Origin: an uncultured bacterium
GTDB taxonomy: Bacteria; Acidobacteriota; Aminicenantia; Aminicenantales; CALLJL01
Assembly (NCBI GenBank): GCA_938092135.1
Contig: CALLJL010000008.1
Span: 320,361-384,360, forward strand
Length of the DNA stretch: 64,000 nt
Direction of reading: 5' to 3'
A program made the translations under genes and the position numbers. The notes under the pieces were generated by a model that did no database searches, was not told the DNA's origin, and was given only the letters and a program-made list of their open reading frames with translations. This document shows positions 7,616 through 17,425 of this stretch, one piece after another (the stretch's first letter is position 1; every line of letters begins with the position of its first letter).

Positions 7616-9964
7616 ATGGCGAAAACCAATATTCTTCTTGAAGCTATTGAAGCCCTCAAAGAAATGGGATTAAAGACTCAAAGTATTAAGGCCATACACT
7701 ATATCCCTCCCCGACCCGGTCGATACCGCGACTATCCCGCTGATGTTCACCCCCTTCTACTTACAGCCCTTCAGCAAAAAGGCTATCATCAGCTCTTTCT
7801 CCATCAATACCTGAGCTGGGAAGCGATCCGGCAAGGAAAAAATGTAGTCATTGTTACCCCCACAGCTTCGGGAAAAACTCTCTGTTATAATCTACCTGTT
7901 CTTCAGTCTATACTTGAAAATAGGTCAAACCGGGCCATCTATCTTTTCCCCACTAAGGCCCTGTCTCAGGATCAGCGAGCTGAGCTCGATGAAATTATTT
8001 CTTTTCTTCCTGAAGAAGTCAGAGTTTTTACCTATGATGGTGATACTCCCCAGGATCCCCGAAGAGCCATACGAGCGCAGGGACATATTGTTATTACCAA
8101 TCCAGACATGCTTCATTCCGGGATATTACCTCACCATACTAAATGGATAAAACTATTTAAAAATTTGAAATATGTAGTCATCGATGAACTCCACAATTAT
8201 CGAGGTATCTTTGGTAGCCATTTGACCAATGTGCTCCGCCGTCTTAAAAGAATTGCCCGATTTTATGGATCAGAACCTCGCTTCATCCTTTGCTCGGCGA
8301 CCATAGCCAATCCCAAGGAAATGGCAGAAAGGCTAATTGAAGAACCTGTTGAACTTATTAATGAGAACGGGGCTCCCCAAGGAGAAAAATATTTTATATT
8401 TTACAATCCGCCAGTTATCAATCCTTATCTAGGAATAAGACGTTCTTATGTTAATGAAACGAGACGAATCGCCACCATTTTTCTCGAGAAAAAACTGCAA
8501 ACCATAATTTTTGCGCCAAGTCGCTTGATAACTGAGGTTTTGTTGACCTACGTCAAGGAAGATATTGAAAAGGGAGTTAAAGATGAGGGCCTAATTAGAG
8601 GATATCGGGGTGGCTATCTTCCCCTGAAGCGGAGAGAAATAGAAAAGGGTTTGCGAGAAGGCAAGATTCTTGGAGTAGTTTCCACTAATGCTTTGGAACT
8701 TGGCATTGATATTGGCTCGCTCGATGTGGCTATTTTAGCTTCATATCCAGGGACAATTGCCTCCACCTGGCAAAGAGCCGGACGGGCCGGCCGGAAGATG
8801 GGCACCTCAGCCGCTGTTCTTGTAGCCTCGAGTTCGCCTCTTGATCAATTCATCATCAACCATCCTGATTATTTCTTTTCTCAATCACCTGAACGGGCTC
8901 TAATTAATCCTGACAATCCCTCGATTCTTATTAGCCACGTAGGCTGTGCTGCCTTTGAGCTTCCCTTCGTCGATGGCGAAAAATTCGGCCAAGCTGAAAT
9001 TACCCCGATTCTTGAATTTCTCGAAAAAGAAAAAATCCTTCATCATTCCCGGGATAAATGGTTCTGGACATCAGAGGCTTACCCAGCTGACCAAATTAGC
9101 CTGAGGAGTGTGAGTTCTGACAATTTCGTTGTCGTGGACACAACGGAAAAAACCAGAGTCATTGCTGAAGTTGATTTTACTTCAGCTCTGACGACGCTCC
9201 ATCCGAAAGCTATTTATATGTGCGAGGGGGAACAATACTATGTGGAAAGCCTCGATTTTGATCAGCGCAAAGCCTATGTCCGAAAAACCGAAGTTGATTA
9301 TTTTACTGATGCCATTGATTACACCAAAATTAAAATTCTTGATGTTTTTAACCAAAAAAACTTGGGACATGCCAAAATTGCCCATGGCGAGGTTCATGTA
9401 GCAACTCAGGTAGTTGGTTTTAAGAAAATAAAATTCCATACGATGGAAAATGTGGGTGCTGGCGATCTAACCTTACCCCAGAATGAAATGCACACCACCG
9501 CCTACTGGCTAACCATTCCGGCTGAAGTATTTTCTTCTTTACCCTTTGAGTCTGAAGCGAAGATTAATGGTCTTTTTGGCCTGGCCTATCTTCTCCATCA
9601 TGTTTCCCCCCTTTTTATGATGTGTGATCTCCATGATATTGGGGTTTCCATAGGCGACGATGTGACTGGCGAATCTGTACCGCCCAGAGATATTCCGCAA
9701 AAAATAACCCCAGATCAAGCAATTCCTGCTTTTTTTGCCTCTACTTTTTCTCCCAATATTTTTATTTATGATAATTATCCAGGAGGCATTGGCCTCAGTC
9801 CTTCTCTCTTTGATCTCGAAAAAAATTTATTGCAAGCCTGTTTGGAAACGCTTCAGGCTTGTCCCTGCCATGAAGGTTGTCCCTCCTGTGTGGGTCCGGT
9901 GAAAGAGAGCGGACAAAGGTCTAAGGAAGTAACAGAATTTATTCTCAAACGTCTTCTAGAATAA
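7616..9964 (+). CDS. mrfA: MrfA/YprA-type DEAD-box helicase with C-terminal cysteine cluster
   Basis: A 782-residue superfamily 2 helicase. Walker A is TPTASGKT (about residues 81-88), motif II is DELH (190-193), and the helicase C-terminal domain carries NALELGIDIGSLDVAI and QRAGRAGR. The last part is a DUF1998-type region with four clustered cysteines (C749, C751, C755, C758 in CPCHEGCPSC). B. subtilis MrfA with this layout is a 3'-5' helicase acting with the nuclease MrfB in repair of mitomycin C damage. No MrfB homologue is adjacent here, so a general DNA repair role is an inference from family membership. The gene stands alone. Confidence 0.87.
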   Translation: MAKTNILLEAIEALKEMGLKTQSIKAIHYIPPRPGRYRDYPADVHPLLLTALQQKGYHQLFLHQYLSWEAIRQGKNVVIVTPTASGKTLCYNLPVLQSILENRSNRAIYLFPTKALSQDQRAELDEIISFLPEEVRVFTYDGDTPQDPRRAIRAQGHIVITNPDMLHSGILPHHTKWIKLFKNLKYVVIDELHNYRGIFGSHLTNVLRRLKRIARFYGSEPRFILCSATIANPKEMAERLIEEPVELINENGAPQGEKYFIFYNPPVINPYLGIRRSYVNETRRIATIFLEKKLQTIIFAPSRLITEVLLTYVKEDIEKGVKDEGLIRGYRGGYLPLKRREIEKGLREGKILGVVSTNALELGIDIGSLDVAILASYPGTIASTWQRAGRAGRKMGTSAAVLVASSSPLDQFIINHPDYFFSQSPERALINPDNPSILISHVGCAAFELPFVDGEKFGQAEITPILEFLEKEKILHHSRDKWFWTSEAYPADQISLRSVSSDNFVVVDTTEKTRVIAEVDFTSALTTLHPKAIYMCEGEQYYVESLDFDQRKAYVRKTEVDYFTDAIDYTKIKILDVFNQKNLGHAKIAHGEVHVATQVVGFKKIKFHTMENVGAGDLTLPQNEMHTTAYWLTIPAEVFSSLPFESEAKINGLFGLAYLLHHVSPLFMMCDLHDIGVSIGDDVTGESVPPRDIPQKITPDQAIPAFFASTFSPNIFIYDNYPGGIGLSPSLFDLEKNLLQACLETLQACPCHEGCPSCVGPVKESGQRSKEVTEFILKRLLE

Positions 9965-9979
9965 AAAACAAATTTTAAA

Positions 9980-10000
9980 CCAAAGATTTTTTCTCTTTGG
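9980..10000. terminator. Hairpin between convergent helicase and trkA genes
   Basis: CCAAAGA, a 7-base T-rich loop, then TCTTTGG. It lies in the 47-bp space between two convergent genes. On the minus strand it is followed by a T-rich stretch (GTTTAAAATTTGTTTTTT), so it could end transcription of trkA and possibly of both genes. The stem is only 7 bp and partly AT, so the call is moderate. Confidence 0.45.
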
Positions 10001-10011
10001 CCAATTGATTT

Positions 10012-10662
10012 TCAGAGTTTGAGTAATTTTTCCAGCTTGTCCTCTTCGCCCATCACCACAAGAATATCACTATCTTTGATGACGAAATCGGCAGGGGGAA
10101 TATAGATTGTTCTTTCGGGTACAAGTTCTCTTATGGCAATCACCTGAATTCCATATCTATTTCTTAAATCAAGCTGCCTTAAGGTCTGGCCAATAAATTT
10201 TTCCGGAGGCGCAATTTCCTGAATGCTAACATTAGAGCCAAGAGGCAAACATTCGAGGATATTGGGACTGGTCAACTTAAGAGCCGTTCTAATAGCCATA
10301 TCTTTTTCAGGGTAAATCACTTCGCTGGCCCCAACGGCTTCAAGAATCTTCGCATGGTCCTCATTGAGGGCTTTAGCAACAATTCTTTTAACCCCAAGCT
10401 CGTGAAGATAAAGAACTGTGAGGATTGAGGCCTCCATTTCTGGTCCTAGACTTACAATAACTACATCCATATCTTGGATACCTAGAGCTTCAAGATTTTC
10501 TTTATCGGCTGAATTCATGTGGACAGCATGGGAGGTATAGTCCTTGGCCGCCTCAACCTTATTTTTATCCCGGTCAACGGCCAAGACCTCATGACCACGC
10601 TCATAGAGAGTTTTGGCTACGTTTGAGCCAAAACTGCCGAGGCCAATAACCGCAAATTTCAT
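10012..10662 (-). CDS. ktrA: Trk/Ktr potassium channel regulatory subunit (RCK domain)
   Basis: A 216-residue cytoplasmic regulator of a potassium transporter. The N-terminal Rossmann fold starts with VIGLGSFGSNVAKTL and has an acidic residue after the second strand (AVDRDKNKVEAA), typical of nucleotide-binding RCK_N domains. The C-terminal RCK_C domain (about 135-216) ends IKDSDILVVMGEEDKLEKL. A single RCK unit of this size matches KtrA rather than the doubled TrkA. It lies 26 bp downstream of the membrane subunit gene and is surely co-transcribed. TrkA is the alternative name. Confidence 0.88.
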   Translation of the reverse strand: MKFAVIGLGSFGSNVAKTLYERGHEVLAVDRDKNKVEAAKDYTSHAVHMNSADKENLEALGIQDMDVVIVSLGPEMEASILTVLYLHELGVKRIVAKALNEDHAKILEAVGASEVIYPEKDMAIRTALKLTSPNILECLPLGSNVSIQEIAPPEKFIGQTLRQLDLRNRYGIQVIAIRELVPERTIYIPPADFVIKDSDILVVMGEEDKLEKLLKL

Positions 10663-10688
10663 TTTGTTTAAATCCTTTTAAATAGATT

Positions 10689-12032
10689 TTAGCCAATCAT
10701 GACTGATTCCTCAACATATTCAAATTGACCTACTGGTTTAGTTCGACTCAAGATGGCTAGAATGGTTAAAGGCCCAATCCGACCAACGTACATGGTCAAA
10801 ATGATAATTATCTTACTAAGAGTTGTGAGCTCAGAAGTTATTCCAAGCGAAAGACCCACTGTCCCAAAGGCCGAAAAAACCTCAAAGAAAACTTCTTTCA
10901 TCTGGGCTTCGGGCTGGATTAAAAAGATGAGGAAGGAAGCCAGGGCAATCCAGGCGAGAGCGAGAAAGAAAAGGGAAAAGGAACGCATTAAACACTCATC
11001 AGGAAGAGTCCGATAAAAGAGGTTAACCCTTTCCCTGGCCATTAATTTTGATCGAAGGAATGCCCCGATCACTCCCAAAGTCGCTGTTTTAATTCCCCCA
11101 CCAGTTGATCCAGGCGAAGCTCCGACAAACATTAAGCAGATGAGAAGAAAAATTGAGCCAATCTGCAAACCCGCAAGATTAATGGTATTGAAACCGGCTG
11201 TCCGCGGCGTAACCGCTTGAAAAAGAGAAGCTAAAATCTTTTCTTTCCAGCTGAGAGAATTAAATGCATGGGTTCTTTCTAAAAGAAATAAAATAAGAAA
11301 AGCAAACCCAATTAGAACAGCTGTAACAGAAAGGACTATTTGACTATGGAGACTGAAACGAAACTTCCTTTTATTTCTGGCTAGAACAAAAAAGTAAAAA
11401 CATTCCTGAACAACCAAAAAACCAAGGCCGCCGAGAATAATAAGAAAGATAATCGTCAAATTGATAAGAACATCTCCGGTGTAACTTTGAAGGCTGTTGC
11501 TAAATGTGGAAAAACCGGCATTGCAAAAAGCTGAAATTGCATGGAAAAGGGAAGGGAAGATTGCCTCAGACCAGCCCAATTTCGGCCCGAAGCAAAGATA
11601 AAGCAGAGCCGCTCCAGTCAGCTCAATAATTACTGTCATTAAAAAAATATTCCTGATCACTTCCCGAAAATCCTTGGAGGCAGAAGGCATAAAGGTTTGT
11701 TGAACTACAATCCTATCTTTAATAGAAATTCGTCGCCCAGCAGCCAGTAAAATCAGAGTCGAAAAAGTCATTATGCCCAGCCCCCCAAGCTGGATTAGGA
11801 TAAGAATGAAGGTCTGACCAAAACGGGTAAAATAGGTAGCGGTATCGACCACAATTAATCCTGTAACACAAACTGATGAGGTGGCGGTAAAAAGAGCATC
11901 AATAAAAGGAATTCTCCCCGAGACTGTGCAAACGGGTAAGAGAAGAACGACGGTTCCTAAGGCAATAGCAACCAGAAAACTCGCCGCTAAAACACTGGCA
12001 GGCTGAAATCTCTTATGATGAAAAATAATCAT
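10689..12032 (-). CDS. ktrB: Trk/Ktr potassium transporter membrane subunit
   Basis: A 447-residue integral membrane protein of the TrkH/KtrB family with four repeated membrane-pore-membrane units. Selectivity-filter-like loops can be seen: TATSSVCVTGL, HAISAFCNAGFS, AVTPRTAGFN and FSAFGTVGLSLG, each with a central glycine. It forms the ion-conducting dimer gated by the neighbouring RCK protein. The length is closer to KtrB than to proteobacterial TrkH. A TTGACA-based promoter lies just upstream. Confidence 0.9.
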   Translation of the reverse strand: MIIFHHKRFQPASVLAASFLVAIALGTVVLLLPVCTVSGRIPFIDALFTATSSVCVTGLIVVDTATYFTRFGQTFILILIQLGGLGIMTFSTLILLAAGRRISIKDRIVVQQTFMPSASKDFREVIRNIFLMTVIIELTGAALLYLCFGPKLGWSEAIFPSLFHAISAFCNAGFSTFSNSLQSYTGDVLINLTIIFLIILGGLGFLVVQECFYFFVLARNKRKFRFSLHSQIVLSVTAVLIGFAFLILFLLERTHAFNSLSWKEKILASLFQAVTPRTAGFNTINLAGLQIGSIFLLICLMFVGASPGSTGGGIKTATLGVIGAFLRSKLMARERVNLFYRTLPDECLMRSFSLFFLALAWIALASFLIFLIQPEAQMKEVFFEVFSAFGTVGLSLGITSELTTLSKIIIILTMYVGRIGPLTILAILSRTKPVGQFEYVEESVMIG

Positions 12033-12050
12033 TTTCCGAATATTATTAAT

Positions 12051-12079
12051 ATCTAATTGCCAATTTAAACCTTTGTCAA
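12051..12079 (-). promoter_or_regulatory. Promoter of the potassium transporter genes
   Basis: Minus strand TTGACA (12079-12074), 17 bp, TTAGAT (12056-12051). The -35 is perfect and the -10 is weak. The expected leader before the ktrB ATG at 12032 is only about a dozen bases and has no clear Shine-Dalgarno. Confidence 0.45.
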
Positions 12080-12155
12080 CCGAAATCAGCAGGAGACAGT
12101 TTAATTGACATCCAGAAGGAGGCTATGATACCTTGAAAAAGTAATTGGGTGAAGA

Positions 12156-12824
12156 ATGAGTTTGTTCAAACTAATTATTGAAGCCAATATAATTGTGCAG
12201 TTGGTTTTGATTATTCTCCTCCTTTTTTCTGTTTTCTCTTGGGCTATAATTATTTTCAAAAGAAATACCTTTCGCGCTGCCGCCAAACATACCGAACGTT
12301 TTCTTAATGCTTTCCGACGAAGCCGCAGCCTATCAGAAGTCAATGAAGCTGCCCGCCATTGTCGACTCAGTCCCCTAGCGTCTGTTTTTCAGGCCGGCTA
12401 TCGAGAGCTCGCATCTTTAGCCACCAGGCACAATCCCGAATCAGTCTCAGGCCAAAAACTTAATCTTGAAAATTTCCAACGGGCTCTGCTTCGGGCTTCC
12501 ACTGTTGAAATTTCTAAAATGGAAAAAATGATGAGCTTTCTGGCCACAACCGGAAGCGTCACTCCTTTTATTGGCCTCTTCGGCACAGTGATCGGAATCA
12601 TGGATGCCTTTCATAAAATTGGTATTGTTCGCTCCGCTAGCCTCGCCACTGTAGCTCCGGGCATAGCTGAAGCCTTAGTGGCGACTGCAGCTGGCCTCTT
12701 TGCGGCCATTCCAGCGGTTATCGCCTATAACCATTTCCTCCATAAAATTAAAGATACGATAACTGAAATAGAAGATTTTTCTCTGGAATTCATCAATATT
12801 GTGGAAAAACTCTATGGCTCTTAA
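12156..12824 (+). CDS. tolQ: TolQ/ExbB-family proton channel protein
   Basis: A 222-residue inner-membrane protein with three predicted membrane helices: near residues 10-32 and two in the C-terminal half (ATTGSVTPFIGLFGTVIGIMDAF and APGIAEALVATAAGLFAAIPAVIAYN). The conserved TVIGIMDAFHKIG and VAPGIAEALVATAAGL motifs are typical of TolQ/ExbB. With TolR it uses the proton gradient to energise TolA. Position in a tolQ-R-A-B-pal-cpoB cluster favours TolQ over ExbB. Upstream GGTGA acts as a ribosome site. Confidence 0.92.
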   Translation: MSLFKLIIEANIIVQLVLIILLLFSVFSWAIIIFKRNTFRAAAKHTERFLNAFRRSRSLSEVNEAARHCRLSPLASVFQAGYRELASLATRHNPESVSGQKLNLENFQRALLRASTVEISKMEKMMSFLATTGSVTPFIGLFGTVIGIMDAFHKIGIVRSASLATVAPGIAEALVATAAGLFAAIPAVIAYNHFLHKIKDTITEIEDFSLEFINIVEKLYGS

Positions 12825-13254
12825 AATTCAGCTTTCAGGTAATTTCCGATCGCGCTTGGGTACAAGCCTTTCTGAAATCAATGTTACTCCTCTCGTTGAT
12901 GTTATGCTTGTTCTGCTTATCATCTTTATGGTCACGGCTCCGATGATGCAATCGGGAATTGGCGTTAACCTCCCCCAGGCAGAAACAGCCTCGGCTCCAG
13001 CCGAATCAGGTTTAATTCTAACTATAACTAAGGATAAACTCATTTACCTAGGCGACACAGTTATTAACATCAATCTTCTCGAAGCCAAACTCCAGGAATT
13101 CTTTTATGGCCGAGATAAAAAAATTGTTTTCATTAAAGCCGATCAGGAAATTGCCTATGGATTCTTCATTGAAGCCCTTGATATAATAAAAAAAGCCGGG
13201 ATTGAAACTGTTGGCTTGATTACCGAACCTATAGAAACGCCCAGAAAAAGATAG
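12814..13254 (+). CDS. tolR: TolR/ExbD-family protein
   Basis: Inner-membrane protein with one N-terminal transmembrane helix (VDVMLVLLIIFMVTAPMM) and a periplasmic domain. The helix contains the conserved aspartate of the proton path (PLVDVMLVLL). The track start at 12799 is a TTG inside tolQ. I use the ATG at 12814, which begins MALKIQLSG and overlaps the tolQ stop by 11 bp, implying translational coupling. The resulting 146 residues fit the family. Confidence 0.92.
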   Translation: MALKIQLSGNFRSRLGTSLSEINVTPLVDVMLVLLIIFMVTAPMMQSGIGVNLPQAETASAPAESGLILTITKDKLIYLGDTVININLLEAKLQEFFYGRDKKIVFIKADQEIAYGFFIEALDIIKKAGIETVGLITEPIETPRKR

Positions 13255-13270
13255 CTTTAATTAAAAAAGA

Positions 13271-14047
13271 ATGAAAAATAACCGCGAATTTAAATGGGCT
13301 GTTATAATTTCTGTTATTCTTCATGGGATTGTTCTCGTTTTGCTAATTACTTCGCCTTCTTTGCCCCGACCGACGAGAAAAGGCATGATTTACTACTTAC
13401 CCCTGAATCTTGTAGGCCCACCTGGAGGCGGAGGTGGTGGCGGCGGGGGTGCTCCTGGAGCTAAAGCTTCCTCGCCCAGTCGTCCTTCCCTCAGGGATTT
13501 GACCGCCGTTCAGAAAAAAACTGCGGAAACTCCTTCTTCTTCCCTTCGCTACCCCGTGGATAAAAAACCTGCCAGCAAAAAAACAACGGAAAAGAAAACC
13601 GTTATTTCCAAACCTCAGGCCGAAAGCGAAATTACCAAACAAGAGACAGAAGGATCTGGATTAGGACCAGCTGGGATGGGTCTTCGAATCGGAGTTGGAC
13701 CAGGTCCATTAGGCCCAGGAACAGGTGGCTGGGGAAGTGGCCACTTTGACTTTTCGACTTTCCCCTTCATCTATTACCTTCAAATTATTCAAGACAAAAT
13801 CTCTAACAACTGGTTTACCTCCCTTATTGATCCTGGAGCCTCAGGTCAGTTCCAATGTATGATTTTTTTCAAAATTCTCCGGGACGGCCGAATTACAGAT
13901 TTACAAATTGAAATCTCCAGTGGCTCTCGCTCTTTTGATTTGTCAGCCCTGAGGGCTGTCCAAAACGCCTCTCCTTTTCCCCCTTTACCTAGGGAATTTG
14001 AAGGTGAATACTTAGGAGTTCATTTAATTTTCGAACATTTCAAATGA
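13271..14047 (+). CDS. tolA: TolA/TonB-like energy transducer with glycine-rich linker
   Basis: A 258-residue periplasm-spanning protein. An N-terminal membrane anchor ([19 protein letters not shown]) is followed by a glycine run (GGGGGGGGG), a lysine/serine/proline-rich stretch, a second glycine/proline-rich segment, and a C-terminal TonB-like domain of about 95 residues ([33 protein letters not shown]). It lacks the long alanine-rich helix of proteobacterial TolA, so by domain it resembles TonB, while by position it fills the TolA slot between tolR and tolB. The stop overlaps tolB's start by 4 bp. Confidence 0.8.
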   Translation: MKNNREFKWAVIISVILHGIVLVLLITSPSLPRPTRKGMIYYLPLNLVGPPGGGGGGGGGAPGAKASSPSRPSLRDLTAVQKKTAETPSSSLRYPVDKKPASKKTTEKKTVISKPQAESEITKQETEGSGLGPAGMGLRIGVGPGPLGPGTGGWGSGHFDFSTFPFIYYLQIIQDKISNNWFTSLIDPGASGQFQCMIFFKILRDGRITDLQIEISSGSRSFDLSALRAVQNASPFPPLPREFEGEYLGVHLIFEHFK

Positions 14048-15339
14048 AAAATAAGATTTTAATTACAGCTCTTTTGATTGGTTTTATTTCGTTCGCCGTA
14101 GGTCTTTTTTCCCAGCAGGAGGTAGTATTAAAAATAACGGAGGGTATTCCGGCCATTTCTTTGGCTCTTCCCAAATTTATTGTTAACTCCGCCAGTGGTG
14201 AAGCCCTTCGAGCCTCTGAAGAGATTTACCAAGTCCTATCTGATGATCTTAAATACAGCCGAGTTTTTCAGCTTCTACCCCAGAGCTATTATAATTATAT
14301 TCGGCCTCTCGATCCTAAAAATATCTTTTTCAAGGACTGGGAATCAATTCAAGCTCGGGTTCTCGTAGTCGGAGAAATCAGCGGAGGCGATGACAATATA
14401 ACCTTTGAGGCCAAGCTCTATGATGTGCGAAGTGCCAAATTCATTATTGGCCGAAAATATCAGGGAAATCAGCTAGCCTGGCGAGAAATGGCCCATCGCT
14501 TTGCCAATGAGATTATGAAGGCCTTTGGCGAAAAACCTATCTTTACTTCTAAAATAGTTTTTGTTTCCGACCGAGATGGCAACGATGAACTTTATTTAAT
14601 GGATTATGATGGGGCCAATCAAACCCGCCTAACCTTTAACAAGTACCGAGATTATATGCCGGCCATTTCTCCTGACGGTAAAAGAATCGCTTTTACCTCT
14701 TATAGAGAAACAATCGCCGGACTTTATCTTATGGATCTCGAAAAAAAGAAAATAATTCCTATATCTAATAGGGGAACTAATTTTGCCGCTTCTTTTTCTC
14801 CTGATGGCAAAAAAATAGCCTTTTGCTCCACTATGGATGGTAACTCAGAAATTTATGTGGCCACCCTCGATTCTGACGGTATTCAAAATATTAAAAGATT
14901 AACGTTTAATGAAGCCATAGATACCGCCCCCTGTTTTTCTCCCACAGGAAGGGAAATTGCCTTTGTTTCCGATCGAGGTGGCACTCCCCAAATTTACATT
15001 ATGGATGCTGAAGGTTCTAATGTCCGTCGTGTTAGCTTCGGTGGTACCTATCATGATGCCCCAGCCTGGTCACCCGATGGCGAAAGAATTGTTTATGTTT
15101 CGAGACTCGATAATATTTTTGACCTCTATGTACTTAATCTTCGAACTAACCAGATTATAAAATTGACGGAAAGCAACGCCCGGAATGAATCACCCTGCTG
15201 GTCGCCCGATGGCCGTCACATTGTCTTTTCTTCCAATTTAAGCGGACAAATTCAGATTTATAGCATTGATTATGATGGCGCTAATCTGAGACGGCTTACC
15301 TCTCAAGGTAATAACAAGCTTCCTGATTGGTCGAATTGA
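14044..15339 (+). CDS. tolB: Tol-Pal system beta-propeller protein TolB
   Basis: A 431-residue periplasmic protein. A signal peptide covers about the first 23 residues, followed by the TolB N-terminal domain (about 25-165). A six-bladed propeller with PD40-type repeats follows, for example [33 protein letters not shown], with SPDGKRIAF motifs recurring. It links Pal to the inner-membrane Tol complex. It overlaps tolA by 4 bp and is followed by a 125-bp space containing a separate promoter for pal. Confidence 0.93.
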   Translation: MKNKILITALLIGFISFAVGLFSQQEVVLKITEGIPAISLALPKFIVNSASGEALRASEEIYQVLSDDLKYSRVFQLLPQSYYNYIRPLDPKNIFFKDWESIQARVLVVGEISGGDDNITFEAKLYDVRSAKFIIGRKYQGNQLAWREMAHRFANEIMKAFGEKPIFTSKIVFVSDRDGNDELYLMDYDGANQTRLTFNKYRDYMPAISPDGKRIAFTSYRETIAGLYLMDLEKKKIIPISNRGTNFAASFSPDGKKIAFCSTMDGNSEIYVATLDSDGIQNIKRLTFNEAIDTAPCFSPTGREIAFVSDRGGTPQIYIMDAEGSNVRRVSFGGTYHDAPAWSPDGERIVYVSRLDNIFDLYVLNLRTNQIIKLTESNARNESPCWSPDGRHIVFSSNLSGQIQIYSIDYDGANLRRLTSQGNNKLPDWSN

Positions 15340-15370
15340 ATTAAATTTTAAAAAGGATGTTGTTTATTGA

Positions 15371-15400
15371 TTGACAGCCTTCGTTAGCTTCCTTTAGAAT
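15371..15400 (+). promoter_or_regulatory. Internal promoter before pal
   Basis: TTGACA at 15371-15376, 18-bp spacer, TAGAAT at 15395-15400, in the space between tolB and pal. It would allow extra Pal and CpoB expression independent of tolQRAB, as is seen in other bacteria. The leader of about 60 bases carries a strong AAGGAGG before pal. Confidence 0.5.
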
Positions 15401-15466
15401 TAAAGAGAAAAGAATAAATTCTGAGAGATTGGCTATAAAAATTCGTTAAATAAAGAAGGAGGTTTG

Positions 15467-16021
15467 ATGAAGAAAGGATTGGAACTTATTTTGATCTTTT
15501 TAGTCGGAGTGGCTTTATTTTCTTCTTGCAAGCCCAAGGTTAAACAGGCGCCAGCGCCGCCTCCACCTCAAGTTCAAGAACAACCCAAGGTAGAAAAAGT
15601 TGAGACCCCTAAAGAACCCGTAAAACCAGCCTTAACGGAAGAAGAAATCTTTATGGCTCAATCCCTTGAAGAAGCCAACAAAGCCGGCTATCTCAAAATG
15701 ATTCATTTCGATTTCGACAAATACAACATTCGCGATGATATGAAACCTATTCTAGCCCAAAATGCAGCCTGGTTAAAAAAATTTCCCTCAGTCAAAATCC
15801 TCATTGAAGGCCACTGCGATGAAAGAGGAACAGAAGAATATAACCTGGCTTTGGGTGAAAGAAGGGCGAAATCAACTTTTGATTACCTTGTTTCTTTGGG
15901 TATTTCTCCGGACAGGATGAAAATAATTTCCTATGGCAAAAGCCAGCCGCTTGACCCTGGCCACAATGAAGAAGCCTGGGCTAAGAATAGGCGGGCTCAA
16001 TTTACAATTATTGAAAAATAA
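15467..16021 (+). CDS. pal: Peptidoglycan-associated lipoprotein
   Basis: Outer-membrane lipoprotein of 184 residues. The signal peptide ends in a lipobox (ALFSSC), then a proline-rich spacer ([12 protein letters not shown]), then an OmpA-like domain over about the last 100 residues with the peptidoglycan-binding motif ([21 protein letters not shown]). The track start at 15464 is TTG and lies only 1 base from AAGGAGG, so I use the ATG at 15467. It anchors the outer membrane to the cell wall and binds TolB. Confidence 0.94.
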   Translation: MKKGLELILIFLVGVALFSSCKPKVKQAPAPPPPQVQEQPKVEKVETPKEPVKPALTEEEIFMAQSLEEANKAGYLKMIHFDFDKYNIRDDMKPILAQNAAWLKKFPSVKILIEGHCDERGTEEYNLALGERRAKSTFDYLVSLGISPDRMKIISYGKSQPLDPGHNEEAWAKNRRAQFTIIEK

Positions 16022-16055
16022 ACGCTAAAATCTTTATCAGAATAAAAAGAGGTAA

Positions 16056-16928
16056 ATGAATTTGCTCAAAAGAGGGTTTATCCCCATTCCTATTATCATA
16101 GCCGCTTCTCTTTGTTTACTCTCGCCCTTATTGCCAGCTGATCAGACGCAGAAAATTTATGAGCTCCTCTATGAGGATGTTCAAATTTTAAAAAAGCAGC
16201 TTCTTTCTCTTCAGGAAAAAATGCAGAATTTGACTACGGAACTTCAACTTCTAAAAACCCAGCTTCAAGACATTCAATCGACCCTAAGGACATGGCAAAA
16301 GGAGATGGCCGAAACTAAAACCAGCCTTAAAGATATTCCAGTTCAGTACCAAATATTAAATGATCGCCTCGATCAGTTAAGCCTGCGCCTTGATCGGATT
16401 GCCGAAGATTTGGTGGCTTTAAAGCCCGGTCTTCCACCCTCTCAACCTTTATCTGAAGCCAAGCCGATCGTCCCGACAGTTGAAAGCAAGAAGACTCTTC
16501 AGGAAGAAAAGACAGTGAAGGAAGGACCTCCAGCTGCGCCCGTCGGTCCTTCCCCTCAGGAACTTTATAACAGCGCTTACAGTGATTATCTTAAAGGAAA
16601 TTATGATTTAGCCATTGAAGGCTTTAGACTTTACCTGGAACAATTCGGCGATAGTCCTTTAGCTGATAATGCTCTTTACTGGATTGGTGAATGCTATTTT
16701 AGTCAGAAAAACTTTGAAGCCGCGATATCTACTTTCAACGAGGTCATTTTATTTTATCCGAAGGGCGATCGAGTCCCAGCGGCCTATTTAAAAAAAGCGC
16801 TTAGCTATCTCGAATTGGGGCAGAAGGAAGAAGCCTTAGCTGTTCTAAAACTTCTTGTCAGCAAGTTTCCCCTTGACGAAGAAGCTAAAATTGCTCAGCA
16901 AAAAATAAAAGAAATTATTGAAAAATGA
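16056..16928 (+). CDS. cpoB: Tol-Pal associated protein CpoB/YbgF
   Basis: A 290-residue periplasmic protein. Signal peptide to about residue 28 (ending LLPADQ), a coiled coil over about 35-125 with heptad-like leucines (LYEDVQILKKQLLSLQEKMQNLTTELQLLK), a proline-rich linker, and tetratricopeptide repeats from about 168 to the end (ELYNSAYSDYLKGNYDLAIEGFRLYLEQF). This is the CpoB layout; in E. coli it coordinates wall synthesis with outer-membrane constriction. Its stop overlaps the ssb start as ATGA. Confidence 0.9.
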   Translation: MNLLKRGFIPIPIIIAASLCLLSPLLPADQTQKIYELLYEDVQILKKQLLSLQEKMQNLTTELQLLKTQLQDIQSTLRTWQKEMAETKTSLKDIPVQYQILNDRLDQLSLRLDRIAEDLVALKPGLPPSQPLSEAKPIVPTVESKKTLQEEKTVKEGPPAAPVGPSPQELYNSAYSDYLKGNYDLAIEGFRLYLEQFGDSPLADNALYWIGECYFSQKNFEAAISTFNEVILFYPKGDRVPAAYLKKALSYLELGQKEEALAVLKLLVSKFPLDEEAKIAQQKIKEIIEK

Positions 16929-17419
16929 GAGACGTGAATAGTTTAAATCGGGTCATTCTTGTCGGTCGACTCAGGGATAAACCTGTCCTTCGTTACCTCG
17001 CTAAGAGCGAAAGACCTGTGGCCCATTTTGATCTAGCCACCAATGAGCTCATCTATGATCCCAGCAAAAATGAAAGCCGCCGTCGCGCTGAGTGGCATCG
17101 GATCATAGCCTGGGGAAAGCTGGCCGAATTTTGCAGCAAATATCTCCATAAAGGCCGACAGATTCTAATTGAGGGTAAACTTAGAAGTCGCACCTGGGAA
17201 GGGCGAGATGGCGTAAAAAGAAGGACAACGGAAATAGAAGCTCGGACAATTATTCTTCTCGGAAAAAGAGAAGAAGAAGTAGAGGCAGCGGAAATAGCTG
17301 AGCCTGAGGCCCTTTCTTATTATGATTACGGAACCGCGGAATTTCCTGACCAGGAACTTCCAGAAGGAGAAACTGATTTTCCCCCTGAGACTGAATCTGA
17401 TGAGGAAATTCCTTTTTAA
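16925..17419 (+). CDS. ssb: Single-stranded DNA-binding protein
   Basis: A 164-residue SSB. The OB-fold covers about residues 1-115 (LNRVILVGRLRDKPVLRYL...AEWHRIIAWGKLAEFCSKYLHKGRQILIEGKL). It is followed by an acidic linker and the conserved protein-docking tip DEEIPF. The linker is short and rich in E/P rather than G/Q. It is placed at the end of the Tol-Pal operon with an ATGA overlap. This is an unusual partner, since ssb normally sits near rpsF/rpsR. It may be the main SSB or a second copy; the window alone cannot say. Confidence 0.92.
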   Translation: MRDVNSLNRVILVGRLRDKPVLRYLAKSERPVAHFDLATNELIYDPSKNESRRRAEWHRIIAWGKLAEFCSKYLHKGRQILIEGKLRSRTWEGRDGVKRRTTEIEARTIILLGKREEEVEAAEIAEPEALSYYDYGTAEFPDQELPEGETDFPPETESDEEIPF

Positions 17420-17425
17420 ATCTCC

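Noticed and set aside
17420-17425. Terminator between convergent ssb and ptsI
   Set aside because: Only 6 bp separate the two stop codons and no hairpin with a T-run is visible.
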